A DNA stretch of 64,000 nucleotides, taken from contig CAMRHE010000355.1 of NCBI GenBank assembly GCA_947044405.1, positions 1,936,501 through 2,000,500 on the forward strand, read 5' to 3'. Origin of the DNA: Leptodactylus fallax (lineage: Eukaryota > Chordata > Amphibia > Anura > Leptodactylidae). Below, piece after piece: positions 9,343 to 19,359 of the stretch. The translations under genes and the position numbers were made by a program. The notes under the pieces were generated by a model. That model saw only the letters and a list, made by a program, of their open reading frames with translations, did not search any database and had not been told where the DNA came from. Each line of letters opens with the position of its first letter. Positions within the stretch are counted from its first letter, which is position 1.

Positions 9343-9360
9343 TATCAGTTTGATCCTATC

Positions 9361-10210
9361 TGCTCTGCAAATATAGCCTTGGATTAGCACTACTACTCTT
9401 ATCCTACATATATGACCTCTACACAGTACTACTACTCTTATCCTGCATTTATGGTCTCTACACAGCATTACTACTCGGATCCCAAATATATGACCTCGAC
9501 ACAGCACTACTACTCTAAATTGCAACATTAAAAAATCATACGAACCTCCCATATCTGTATATTTTCTTAAGGTAGACACATGCTGCATTGTCAAAATGCC
9601 ACTTGATACTGTATACGAACAGGCACCTTCATGCAATTTTGATTTAAAGTGTATTTTTGATTAAAAAAAAATGCAAATAAATGTATATTAGTTGCTAAAA
9701 GTGGAAACCAAACAAAAAGTTATATGCACCAAACCTCCTAAAAATAAGAGTTCAACATGTGCAGAGTTTATTCATATCACTAAGGTTTACACCTGCATGT
9801 ACATATTTTCATAAAATAACCAGAACTGGAAGGGACAAAAATCTGCTTTGAAGCTGGAAATTTTAAAAAAGCATCATCCTATTAAATGTAGGGATTGCAC
9901 ACTGTGAAAATCAAGTGCAGTCCTAAACCCTATATATTTCTTGAAAGTAGACAACCTGAAGATTACATGTGTCTCAATGGGCTATCAATAGCCATGTCCA
10001 CCTTCATGTAACTTTGTCACAAACACAAATAATTTTTGAAAAGATGCACCTATACACATATACTGTATTTGCAACTAAAACTCCTATTCAATCGTACATT
10101 CACACACAAAACACATTTAAAATAATAGATCAAGGTGTACACAATTTATATATACTACAAACATCAATTGCAACAAGAGCTCGTACTCTCAAAAACACTG
10201 ATACAGAAGA
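9361..10210. repeat. Segmental duplication, copy A (850 bp)
   Basis: Begins 'tgctctgcaaatatagcctt' and ends 'cactgatacagaaga'. It matches 11735-12658 in the same orientation with few substitutions over its whole length. The main difference is the number of 39-bp units at its start (four here, six in copy B). No gene is recognised within it. Confidence 0.9.
9378..9520. repeat. 39-bp minisatellite, about four units (copy A)
   Basis: Units of the form 'actactactcttatcctgca' followed by 'tatatgacctctacacag' repeat every 39 bp. As 39 is a multiple of three, the minus strand reads as a 13-residue repeat (RVVVLCRGHICRI type). I treat this as a repeat, not a protein. Confidence 0.75.
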
Positions 10211-10680
10211 CAAGCTATATTTTGATGTTATTTACTAACATATTAAAAATCTATATTGCACATAGCAAACTGTGACTGTGATACCAAAATCTAACTTTTT
10301 GAGATTGCACAGCATTCCGTTTATAAAAACACAACTTGATATTTCAGAAATTACAAGCAAGAATTGCACAAAAATTCAAATTTGTCATTAAAGTGCGAGA
10401 TCAAGCAATCCCTTTCTGCAAGCAAAATGTACTTTCCAAAAAACTGCAAGATGTGAGGAATTCATACATACCACATAAATATATATTTACAGGTGCATGT
10501 GTTAAAGAAAAATTGGAAAAATTGCAGAAATGTGCCAACCAATTTCGTGCATGCATATTAAATAGGAGCTTACATAAGAATATAATTTTCTATCCCCCTA
10601 TGAAAATTGTAGAAATGTATACGTTCATCTCTACTGATAATCGTTATTGCTGTTATTTTAGTGTGTAACGGATATCGCTA
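10211..10680. other. Gene-free AT-rich stretch
   Basis: An open frame 10336-10668 (plus) encodes a Lys-rich sequence with no recognisable domain and biased AT composition. It is probably not a gene. Confidence 0.35.
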
Positions 10681-10830
10681 GAGAGGCGTATTTTACTCTA
10701 TAAAGATCAGGTATGGACAGGGTCAAATGCAAACTTTATTGATGACTTTGTGTATTTGTATAAATGTTTGGTGCAACACTTTTGGTAAATGTCTGGGTCG
10801 CAGCACCAATAAACTTCCTGGTTATGTTCG

Positions 10831-10857
10831 GAGGGGTATTAAAGAAGAATACCCCTC
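10831..10857. repeat. Short hairpin (10-bp stem, 7-nt loop)
   Basis: gaggggtatt (10831-10840) pairs with aatacccctc (10848-10857). Confidence 0.7.
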
Positions 10858-10927
10858 TGTTTAGGCTCAGAAGGGTGTTACGTTATCTCTCTATGTGACA
10901 AAAGTATAGTATGCTCTCTGATTAATA

Positions 10928-10971
10928 GGAGAGGGGATAACATGAACAGAAGTTCATGTTACCTCTCCCCC
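10928..10971. repeat. Hairpin with 4-nt loop
   Basis: 'ggagaggggataacatgaac' pairs with 'gttcatgttacctctcccc' around AGAA, with one mismatch. Another hairpin follows, 'gcacagatgatga' with 'tcatcgtctgtgc' (about 10992-11022), suggesting a foldback repeat. Confidence 0.65.
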
Positions 10972-11106
10972 TGGGATCACATACAGGTTATGCACAGATG
11001 ATGATTTATCATCGTCTGTGCAGTCTGCAGCTCTGCTCCTTCCCCCTCCTTCCTTTAGACGCAGCTCTAAGATGCTGCCAGAGGCTGGAGGAGGGAGGAC
11101 ACTTTA

Positions 11107-11345
11107 GATCCCCATATCTCAGGAACCGTTAGGGCTATGGAGATGAGCTTGGATTCATTTTAAAGATAATCATGATAGCCCTTACAGATTTGGAGCGATA
11201 CGATGTCAGGAATTGTGATCTGCATTGGGATCACAAGAACTATCATGATGATCTTGGATTCTTTTTAAACAAGAGAAAGAGAATATCATCTTTAAAATGA
11301 TATCAAGCTCATATCATAGCCCTAACCGATCCTGAGATATTGGCA
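11107..11345. repeat. Imperfect foldback repeat
   Basis: The left part 'atatctcaggaaccgttagg' with 'gctatggagatgagcttgga' is mirrored on the right by 'aagctcatatcatagcccta' with 'accgatcctgagatattgg'. Probably part of a terminal-inverted-repeat element between about 10680 and 11430; its exact ends are not clear. Confidence 0.5.
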
Positions 11346-11433
11346 TTAGTAGTAAGGACATATTAGATATGTCCTCGGCTACAGAAGTGCCACCCTGGGA
11401 GGACGTATAAATACGTAGGTGGCAGGGAAAGGG

Positions 11434-11735
11434 TTAAACTGGGGGGAAACTCAAGGGGGATATTAAAGTGGGGCTGCTGGAGGAGGACATTAAACTGGGG
11501 GAAGTTGGAGGGGGACATTAAACCATGGGGGTAGCTGGAGGGTGACATTAAACTGGGGGCAACTAGAGGCAGACATGTCCCCCTCCAACTACCCCCACGG
11601 TTTAATGTCCTCCTCCAGTTGCTCCCAGTTTAATGTCCTCTTCCAACTTTCCCCAGTTTAATGTCCCAGTCCAGTGACCCCCACTGTTTAATGTCCCCCT
11701 CCATCTGCCCCCAGTTTAATGTTCCTCCTCCATTT
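11434..11735. repeat. Inverted minisatellite array (head to head)
   Basis: From 11434 to about 11572, units like 'ttaaactgggggaagttgga' plus 'gggggaca' repeat every 33-35 bp. From about 11575 to 11735 the reverse complement of the same unit ('gtccccctccaacta' and 'ccccagtttaat') repeats four to five times. The turn-around point is near ACATGT (about 11572-11577). Overall it forms a roughly 300-bp palindrome of tandem units. Confidence 0.8.
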
Positions 11736-12658
11736 GCTCTGCAAATATGGCCTTGGATTAGCACTACTACTCTTATTCTGCATATATGACCTCTACACAG
11801 CACTGTTACTCTTATCCTGTGTATGTGGGTAATGCATAGTACAACTACTCTTATCCTACATATATGACCTCTACACAGTACTACTACTCTTATCCTGCAT
11901 TTATGGTCTCTACACAGCACTACTACTCGGATCCCAAATATATGACCTCGACACAGCACTACTACTCTAAATTGCAACATTAAAAAATCATACGAACCTC
12001 CCATATCTGTATATTTTCTTAAAGTAGACACATGCAGCATTGTCAAAATGCCACTTGGTACTGTATACGAACAGGCACCTTCATGCAATTTTGATTTAAA
12101 GTGTATTTTTGATAAAAAAAAAAAAATGCAAATAAATGTATATTAGTTGCTAAAAGTGGAAACCAAACAAAAAGTTATATGCACCAAACCTCCTAAAAAT
12201 AAGAGTTCAACATGTGCAGAGTTCATTCATATCCCTAAGGTCTACACCTGCATGCACATATTTTCATAAAATAACCAGAACTGGAAGGGACAAAAATCAG
12301 CTTTGAAGCTGGAAATTTTAAAAAAGCATCATCCTATTAAATGTAGGGATTGCACACTGTGAAAATCAAGTGCAGTCCTAAACCCTATATATTTCTTGAA
12401 AGTAGACAACCTGAAGATTACATGTGTCTCAATGGGCTATCAATAGCCATGTCCACCTTCATGTAACTTTGTCACAAACACAAATAATTTTTGAAAAAAT
12501 GCACCTACACACATATATTTGCAACTAAAACTCCTATTCAATCGTACATTCACACACAAAACACATTTAAAATAATAGATCAAGGTGTACAATTTATATA
12601 TACCACAAACATCAACTACAACAAGAGCTCGTACTCTCAAAAACACTGATACAGAAGA
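11735..12658. repeat. Segmental duplication, copy B (924 bp)
   Basis: Matches 9361-10210 in the same orientation. It has two extra 39-bp units near its start and otherwise scattered substitutions and a few small indels. It ends at 'gatacagaaga', just before a short junction and the first satellite unit. Confidence 0.9.
11752..11968. repeat. 39-bp minisatellite, about six units (copy B)
   Basis: Same unit as 9378-9520 with two more copies. One unit is divergent ('cctgtgtatgtgggtaatgc'). Confidence 0.75.
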
Positions 12659-12675
12659 TACAGAAGGGTTTCATA
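12659..12675. other. Junction between duplication and satellite
   Basis: A second 'gatacagaa' immediately follows the one ending copy B, then 'gggtttcata' leads into the first satellite base. The microduplication suggests a repair junction. Confidence 0.5.
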
Positions 12676-12707
12676 CAGGGAGACGTTTAGTGCCCAGTGA
12701 CCCCATC

Positions 12708-12721
12708 GCCTTTGCGAAGGC
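12708..12721. repeat. Hairpin 1 of the satellite unit (first occurrence)
   Basis: GCCTT-TGCG-AAGGC: a 5-bp stem with a 4-nt loop, present in nearly every unit. It is destroyed or altered in variant units carrying 'tttcttaagg' or 'tttgcaaagg'. Confidence 0.7.
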
Positions 12722-12754
12722 AAGCGCGCCATTAACATCACAATAACGCACACC

Positions 12755-12771
12755 CCTGGGTTAAATCCAGG
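12755..12771. repeat. Hairpin 2 of the satellite unit, tRNA T-arm-like (first occurrence)
   Basis: CCTGG-GTTAAAT-CCAGG gives a 5-bp stem and a 7-nt loop, the dimensions of a tRNA T arm, with a loop partly resembling the T-loop/B-box. It is present in nearly every unit. The solo LTR inserted exactly at the 3' edge of the CCTGG arm. Confidence 0.6.
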
Positions 12772-14464
12772 GCGACGTTTAGTGCCCAGTGACCCCATCG
12801 CCTTTGCGAAAGCAAGCGCGCCATTAACGTCGCAATAACGCACACCCCTGGGTTAAATCCAGGGCGACGTTTAGTGCCCAGTGACCCCATCGCCTTTGCG
12901 AAGGCAAGCGCGCCATTAACGTCGCAATAACGCACACCCCTGGGTTAAATCCAGGGCGACGTTTAGTGCCCAGTGACCCCATCGCCTTTGCGAAGGCAAG
13001 CGCGCCATTAACGTCGCAATAACGCACACCCCTGGGTTAAATCCAGGGCGACGTTTAGTGCCCAGTGACCCCATCGCCTTTGCGAAGGCAAGCGCGCCAT
13101 TAACGTCGCAATAACGCACACCCCTGGGTTAAATCCAGGGCGACGTTTAGTGCCCAGTGACCCCATCGCCTTTGCGAAGGCAAGCGCGCCATTAACGTCG
13201 CAATAACGCACACCCCTGGGTTAAATCCAGGGCGATGTTTAGTGCCCAGTGGCCCCATCGCCTTTGCGAAGGCAAGCGCGCCATTAACGTCGCAATAACG
13301 CACACCCCTGGGTTAAATCCAGGGCGACGTTTAGTGCCCGGTGACCCCATCGCCTTTGCGAAGGCAAGCGCGCCATTAACGTCGCAATAACGCACACCCC
13401 TGGGTTAAATCCAGGGCGACGTTTAGTGCCAGGTGACCCCATCGCCTTTGCGAAGGCAAGCGCGCCATTAACGTCGCAATAACGCACACCCCTGGGTTAA
13501 ATCCAGGGCGACATTTAGTGCCCAGTGACCCCATCGCCTTTGCGAAGGCAAGCGCGCCATTAACGTCGCAATAACGCACACCCCTGGGTTAAATCCAGGG
13601 CGACGTTTAGTGCCCAGTGACCCCATCGCCTTTGCGAAGACAAGCGCGCCATTAACGTCGCAATAACGCACACCTCTGGGTTAAATCCAGGGCGACGTTT
13701 AGTGCCCAGTGACCCCATCGCCTTTGCGAAGGCAAGCGCGCCATTAACGTCGCAATAACGCACACCCCTGGGTTAAATCCAGGGCGACGTTTAGTGCCCA
13801 GTGACCCCATCGCCTTTGCGAAGGCAAGCGCGCCATTAACGTCGCAATAACGCACACCCCTGGGTTAAATCCAGGGCGACGTTTAGTGCCCAGTGACCCC
13901 ATCGCCTTTGCGAAGGCAAGCGCGCCATTAACGTCGCAATAACGCACACCCCTGGGTTAAATCCAGGGCGACGTTTAGTGCCCAGTGACCCCATCGCCTT
14001 TGCGAAGGCAAGCTCGCCATTAACGTCGCAATAAAGCACACCCCTGGGTTAAATCCAGGGCGACGTTTAGTGCCCAGTGACGCCATCGCCTTTGCGAAGG
14101 CAAGCGCGCCATTAACGTCGCAATAACGCACACCCCTGGGTTAAATCCAGGGCGATGTTTAGTGCTCAGTGACCCCATCGCCTTTGCGAAGGCAAGCGCG
14201 CCATTAACGTCGCAATAACGCACACCCCTGGGTTAAATCCAGGGCGACGTTTAGTGCCCAGTGACCCCATCGCCTTTGCGAAGGCAAGTGCGCCATTATC
14301 GTCTCAATAACGCACACCCCTGGTGTGAAGGATCCGGGTTTACCAGGGACCGCACCTGGCCTTACCGGCGATCACTTCAATAACTCCCGCCTCACACCCA
14401 CTTTGCGTGAGTGAGGCGGGTCAACAGAGGGTAGTACGCAAACGAGCCTTCTAAATTTTATATA

Positions 14465-14470
14465 TTTAAT
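14465..14470 (-). promoter_or_regulatory. ATTAAA polyadenylation-type signal in LTR copy 1
   Basis: ATTAAA on the minus strand about 470 bp downstream of the TATA-like box and about 140 bp before the LTR end, a plausible position for the R/U5 boundary. Confidence 0.45.
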
Positions 14471-14935
14471 AACCCCTAAATGGGTCGATACTAGACACTC
14501 AACACATACATAGAATACATGCAGCGGTTAACAAGCAGATACAAGTGAAAATAACATAACATGGTACATAACAAATAAAAATGGGGATAAAAGAAAGAAA
14601 AGGATATATATTACCAACATCAGCTTGTGCAGGTTCTCTCTGGCTTCCAAGTGGGATTCAGCCAGGGCGCTTTCTTATGGCAGCACAGCACCTTAACCAG
14701 GTCAAATGGCAGAAGAACCTCTGGAACAAGCAGTTAGTCCATTTCTCTGAGCCCATGTGGTAGGCTCAGAGCAGTCTTGGGCAAAGCATGTGTTGCTTAC
14801 ATGCAGTGACATCTCTGTTAGAGTCACAAAATGGCCTCCAGTTAGACTCCCTAGGCCGCATCCCACAGCTGGCCTCCAAGAAGTGTGCATCTCCAAATTC
14901 ACCAGCCAACAGAGAGTGGTTCAACCTGGGCGGAG

Positions 14936-14944
14936 CCTTTTTAT
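14936..14944 (-). promoter_or_regulatory. TATA-like box in LTR copy 1
   Basis: ATAAAAAGG on the minus strand, followed by a GC-rich 'ctccgccc' stretch. In copies 2 and 3 the corresponding bases read ACAAAAAGG, so the box is intact only in copy 1. The stop codon of the U3 open frame (TAA) is the first part of this box. Confidence 0.55.
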
Positions 14945-15564
14945 CTCCCCTGGTCTCCCCCCCTGAATGAGGTCACCAGGGGGAGGAACCCCGCCCCCTC
15001 TCTACATCTCTCATAATAACTTTTCAGTATAAGTCTATGCCTGATGTTTATAGAGTCTGGCTGGTAGTATAATGGGGTTCCTGGCGAGATCTCCAATACA
15101 TAGACTCCAAGTTTGACACTCCATCTCCCTTTGGGTAAGGAGATCAGTGCCTGGACCTCTTCTGGGCTTTGAACTGTAACATGTGTATATTCTGAGCGTG
15201 TGCCTTGACTGGACGCATATGGGGCATTTATTGGGGCGACTATAAGATGTTCCCCAGGCCAGTTATTGTCATAAAACCATAATTTCTTAGAACCCATAAG
15301 GGTGCCACTGAACCTCTCAGGGATATGCGGATCGTTTGCATAAAGCATCCTGTCTAAATGAACCCCTGCTGGGTTAGTGGGGGTTGTAGTCTTATGCAGA
15401 TGAAGGCTTTTGACCAAATGGCTGCTTGCCTCAGGGACAGGACAATAGACCTGAACTAGAGAGTAGTTTGACCACTTTCCAGGTACTCTGCTAGGCCGCA
15501 TTCTAGGCCCCAACCCCTGCTGTGCAGCAGTATAGGCCAATCTTGATACATACATGCCATACAT
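14941..15564 (-). CDS. U3-encoded open reading frame of an endogenous LTR, product unrecognised
   Basis: A 207-codon frame starts 18 bp inside the U3 edge and ends with a TAA lying inside the TATA-like box. The frame is also open from the ATG back to the first LTR base, so in a full provirus it could have continued from upstream coding sequence. I recognise no domain. Visible features are a 'KKLWFYDNNWPGEHL' segment near residue 93, two Cys, a basic C-terminal third, and no evident signal peptide or membrane segment. An accessory frame placed in the U3 is known from other retroviruses (mouse mammary tumour virus is the classic case); that is a positional analogy only. Copies 2 and 3 are disrupted. 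The frame may be a chance survivor in a dead element. Confidence 0.4.
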   Translation of the reverse strand: MYGMYVSRLAYTAAQQGLGPRMRPSRVPGKWSNYSLVQVYCPVPEASSHLVKSLHLHKTTTPTNPAGVHLDRMLYANDPHIPERFSGTLMGSKKLWFYDNNWPGEHLIVAPINAPYASSQGTRSEYTHVTVQSPEEVQALISLPKGRWSVKLGVYVLEISPGTPLYYQPDSINIRHRLILKSYYERCREGAGFLPLVTSFRGGDQGR

Positions 15565-15582
15565 GCCCCTAATATCATCACA

Positions 15583-18500
15583 CCTGGGTTAAATCCAGGG
15601 CGACGTTTAGTGCCCAGTGACCCCATCGCCTTTGCAAAGGCAAGCGCGCCATTAACGTCGCAATAACGCACACCCCTGGGTTAAATTCAGGGCGACGCTT
15701 AGTGCCCAGTGACCCCATCGCCTTTGCGAAAACAAGCGCGCCATTAACGTCGCAATAACGCACACCCCTGGGTTAAATCCAGGGCGACGTTTAGTGCCCA
15801 GTGACCCCATCGCCTTTGTGAAGGCAAGCGCGCCATTAACGTCGCAATAACGCACACCCCTTGGTTAAATCCAGGGCGACGTTTAGTGCCCAGTGACCCC
15901 ATCGTCTTTGCGAAGGCAAGCGCGCCATTAACGTCGCAATAACGCACACCCCTGGGTTAAATCCAGGGCGACGTTTAGTGCCCAGTGACCCCATCGCCTT
16001 TGTGAAGGCAAGCGCGCCATTAACGTCGCAATAACGCACACCCCTGGGTTAAATCCAGGACGACGTTTAGTGCCCAGTGACCCCATCGCCTTTGCGAAGG
16101 CAAGCGCGCCATTAACGTCGCAATAACGCACACCCCTGGGTTAAATCCAGGGCGACGTTTAGTGCCCAGTGACCCCATCGCCTTTGCGAAGGCAAGCGCG
16201 CCATTAACGTCGCAATAACGCACACCCCTGGGTTAAATCCAGGGCGACGTTTAGTGCCCAGTGACCCCATCGCCTTTGCGAAGGCAAGCGCTCCATTAAC
16301 GTCGCAATAACGCACACCCATGGGTTAAATCCAGGGCGACGTTTAGTGCCCAGTGACGCCATCGCCTTTGCGAAGGCAAGCGCGCCATTAACGTCGCAAT
16401 AACGCACACCCCTGGGTTAAATCCAGGGCGATGTTTAGTGCCCAGTGACCCCATCGCCTTTGCGAAGGCAAGCGCGCCATTAACGTCGCAATAACGCACA
16501 CCCCTGGGTTAAAACCAGGGCGACGTTTAGTGCCCAGTGACCCCATCGCCTTTGCGAAGGCAAGCGCGCCATTAACGTCGCAATAACGCACACCCCGGGG
16601 TTAAATCCAGGGCGACGTTTAGTGCCCAGTGACCCCATCGCCTTTGCGAAGGCAAGCGCGCCATTAACGTCGCAATAACGCACACCCCTGGGTTAAATCC
16701 AGGGCGACGTTTAGTGCCCATTGACCCCATCGCCATTGCGAAGGGAAGCGCGCCATTAACGTCGCAATAACGCACACCCCTGGGTTAAATCCAGGGCGAC
16801 GTTTAGTGCCAGGTGACCCCATCGCCTTTGCGAAGGCAAGCGCGCCATTAACGTCGCAATAACGCACACCCCTGGGTTAAATCCAGGGCGACGTTTAGTG
16901 CCCAGTGACCCCATCGCCTTTGCGAAGGCAAGCGCGCCATTAACGTCGCAATAACGCACACCCCTGGGTTAAATCCAGGGCGACGTTTAGTGCCCAGTGA
17001 CCCCATCGCCTTTGCGAAGGCAAGCGCGCCATTAACGTCGCAATAACGCACACCTCTGGGTTAAATCCAGGGCGACGTTTAGTGCACAGTGACCCCATCG
17101 CCTTTGCGAAGGCAAGCGCGCCATTTACGTCGCAATAACGCACACCCCTGGGTTAAATCCAGGGCGACGTTTAGTGCCCAGTGACCCCATCGCCTTTGCG
17201 AAGGCAAGCGCGCCATTAACGTCGCAATAACGCACACCCCTGGGTTAAATCCAGGGCGACGTTTAGTGCCCAGTGACCCCATCGCCTTTGCGAAGGCACG
17301 TGCGCCATTAACGTCGCAATAACGCACACCCCTGGGTTAAATCCAGGGCGACGTTTAGTGCCCAGTGACCCCATCGCCTTTGCGAAGGCAAGCGCGCCAT
17401 TAACGTCGCAATAACGCACACCCCTGGGTTAAATCCAGGGCGACGTTTAGTGCCCAGTGACCCCATCGCCTTTGCGAAGGCAAGCGCTCCATTAACGTCG
17501 CAATAACGCACACCCCTGGGTTAAATCCAGGGCGACGTTTAGTGCCCAGTGACCCCATCGCCTTTGCGAAGGCAAGCGCTCCATTAACGTCGCAATAACG
17601 CACACCCATGGGTTAAATCCAGGGCGACGTTTAGTGCCCAGTGACGCCATCGCCTTTGCGAAGGCAAGCGCGCCATTAACGTCGCAATAACGCACACCCC
17701 TGGGTTAAATCCAGGGCGACGTTTAGTGCTCAGTGACCCCATCGCCTTTGCGAAGGCAAGCGCGCCATTAACTTCGCAATAACGCACACCCCTGGGTTAA
17801 ATCCAGGGCGACGTTTAGTGCCCAGTGACCCCATCGCCTTTGCGAAGGCAAGCGCTCCATTAACGTCGCAATAACGCACACCCATGGGTTAAATCCAGGG
17901 CGACGTTTAGTGCCCAGTGACGCCATCGCCTTTGCGAAGGCAAGCGCGCCATTAACGTCGCAATAACGCACACCCCTGGGTTAAATCCAGGGCGATGTTT
18001 AGTGCCCAGTGACCCCATCGCCTTTGCGAAGGCAAGCGCGCCATTAACGTCGCAATAACGCACACCCCTGGGTTAAAACCAGGGCGACGTTTAGTGCCCA
18101 GTGACCCCATCGCCTTTGCGAAGGCAAGCGCGCCATTAACGTCGCAATAACGCACACCCCGGGGTTAAATCCAGGGCGACGTTTAGTGCCCAGTGACCCC
18201 ATCGCCTTTGCGAAGGCAAGCGCGCCATTAACGTCGCAATAACGCACACCCCTGGGTTAAATCCAGGGCGACGTTTAGTGCCCATTGACCCCATCGCCAT
18301 TGCGAAGGGAAGCGCGCCATTAACGTCGCAATAACGCACACCCCTGGGTTAAATCCAGGGCGACGTTTAGTGCCAGGTGACCCCATCGCCTTTGCGAAGG
18401 CAAGCGCGCCATTAACGTCGCAATAACGCACACCCCTGGGTTAAATCCAGGGCGACGTTTAGTGCCAGGTGACCCCATCGCCTTTGCGAAGGCAAGCGCG

Positions 18501-19359
18501 CCATTAACGTCGCAATAACGCACACCCCTGGGTTAAATCCAGGGCGACGTTTAGTGCCCAGTGACCCCATCGCCTTTGCGAAGGCAAGCGCGCCATTAAC
18601 GTCGCAATAACGCACACCTCTGGGTTAAATCCAGGGCGACGTTTAGTGCACAGTGACCCCATCGCCTTTGCGAAGGCAAGCGCGCCATTAACGTCGCAAT
18701 AACGCACACCCCTGGGTTAAATCCAGGGCGACGTTTAGTGCCCAGTGACCCCATCGCCTTTGCGAAGGCAAGCGCGCCATTAACGTCGCAATAACGCACA
18801 CCCCTGGGTTAAATCCAGGGCGACGTTTAGTGCCCAGTGACGCCATCGCCTTTGCGAAGGCAAGCGCGCCATTAACGTCGCAATAACGCACACCCCTGGG
18901 ATAAATCCAGGGCGACGTTTCGTGCCCAGTGACCCCATCGCCTTTGCGAAGGCAAGCGCGCCATTAACGTCGCAATAACGCACACCCCTGGGTTAAATCC
19001 AGGGCGACGTTTAGTGCCCAGTGACCCCATCGCCTTTGCGAAGGCAAGCGCGCCATTAACGTCGCAATAACGCACACCCATGGGTTAAATCCAGGGCGAC
19101 GTTTAGTGCCCAGTGACGCCATCGCCTTTGCGAAGGCAAGCGCGCCATTAACGTCGCAATAACGCACACCCCTGGGTTAAATCCAGGGCGACGTTTAGTG
19201 CTCAGTGACCCCATCGCCTTTGCGAAGGCAAGCGCGCCATTAACTTCGCAATAACGCACACCCCTGGGTTAAATCCAGGGCGACGTTTAGTGCCCAGTGA
19301 CCCCATCGCCTTTGCGAAGGCAAGTGCGCCATTAACGTCTCAATAACGCACACCCCTGG
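15583..19359. repeat. 92-bp satellite, block B (about 41 units) with higher-order repeats
   Basis: Strict 92-bp spacing with substitution variants. The first unit carries 'tttgcaaagg' and the second 'gcgaaaacaagc', markers shared with the right flanks of other LTR copies. Segment 16285-17120 recurs at 17849-18684 with an offset of exactly 1564 bp (17 units). Other marker units recur at 14- and 16-unit spacing. Confidence 0.95.
16285..18684. repeat. 17-unit higher-order repeat (1564 bp)
   Basis: Shared private variants are spaced 1564 bp apart: 'gcaagcgctcc' (16285/17849), 'ggttaaaacc' (aaaa at 16511/18075), 'caccccgggg' (16591/18155) and 'gccattgcgaagggaagc' (16732/18296). 1564 equals 17 x 92, so a 17-mer block was duplicated as a unit. 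Confidence 0.85.

Larger units (their letters stand above)
12676..14323. repeat. 92-bp satellite, block A (about 18 units)
   Basis: Strict 92-bp period. Consensus landmarks within a unit are GCGACGTTTAGTGCCCAG, 'tgaccccatcgcctttgcg', 'aaggcaagcgcgccattaac', 'gtcgcaataacgcac' and 'acccctgggttaaatccagg'. The unit is 53/92 GC with nine CpG. The first unit has decayed CpGs ('acatcacaataac'). Units differ by substitutions only, many at CpG. The block is interrupted by an LTR at 14324. Confidence 0.97.
14324..15582 (-). mobile_element. Solo LTR, copy 1 (1259 bp), retroviral or Ty3/gypsy type
   Basis: The insert begins TGTGAAGG and ends ATCATCACA (TG...CA) and is flanked by a 5-bp duplication CCTGG (14319-14323 and 15583-15587), splitting one satellite unit cleanly. 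Read on the minus strand it has a roughly 640-bp U3 with an open frame, a TATA-like ATAAAAAGG (14936-14944) and an ATTAAA polyadenylation-type signal (14465-14470), in the order expected for U3-R-U5. No internal retroviral genes are present, so it is a solo LTR left by recombination. Copies 2 and 3 share the same insertion point. Confidence 0.82.

Noticed and set aside
10336..10668. 110-codon plus-strand frame
   Set aside because: Lys- and Ile-rich translation typical of AT-rich noncoding DNA, with no domain recognised and no supporting signals.
9337..12088. Minus-strand frames with a 13-residue repeat (9337-9636 and 11630-12088)
   Set aside because: They are translations of the 39-bp minisatellite within the duplicated segment; there are no recognisable domains.
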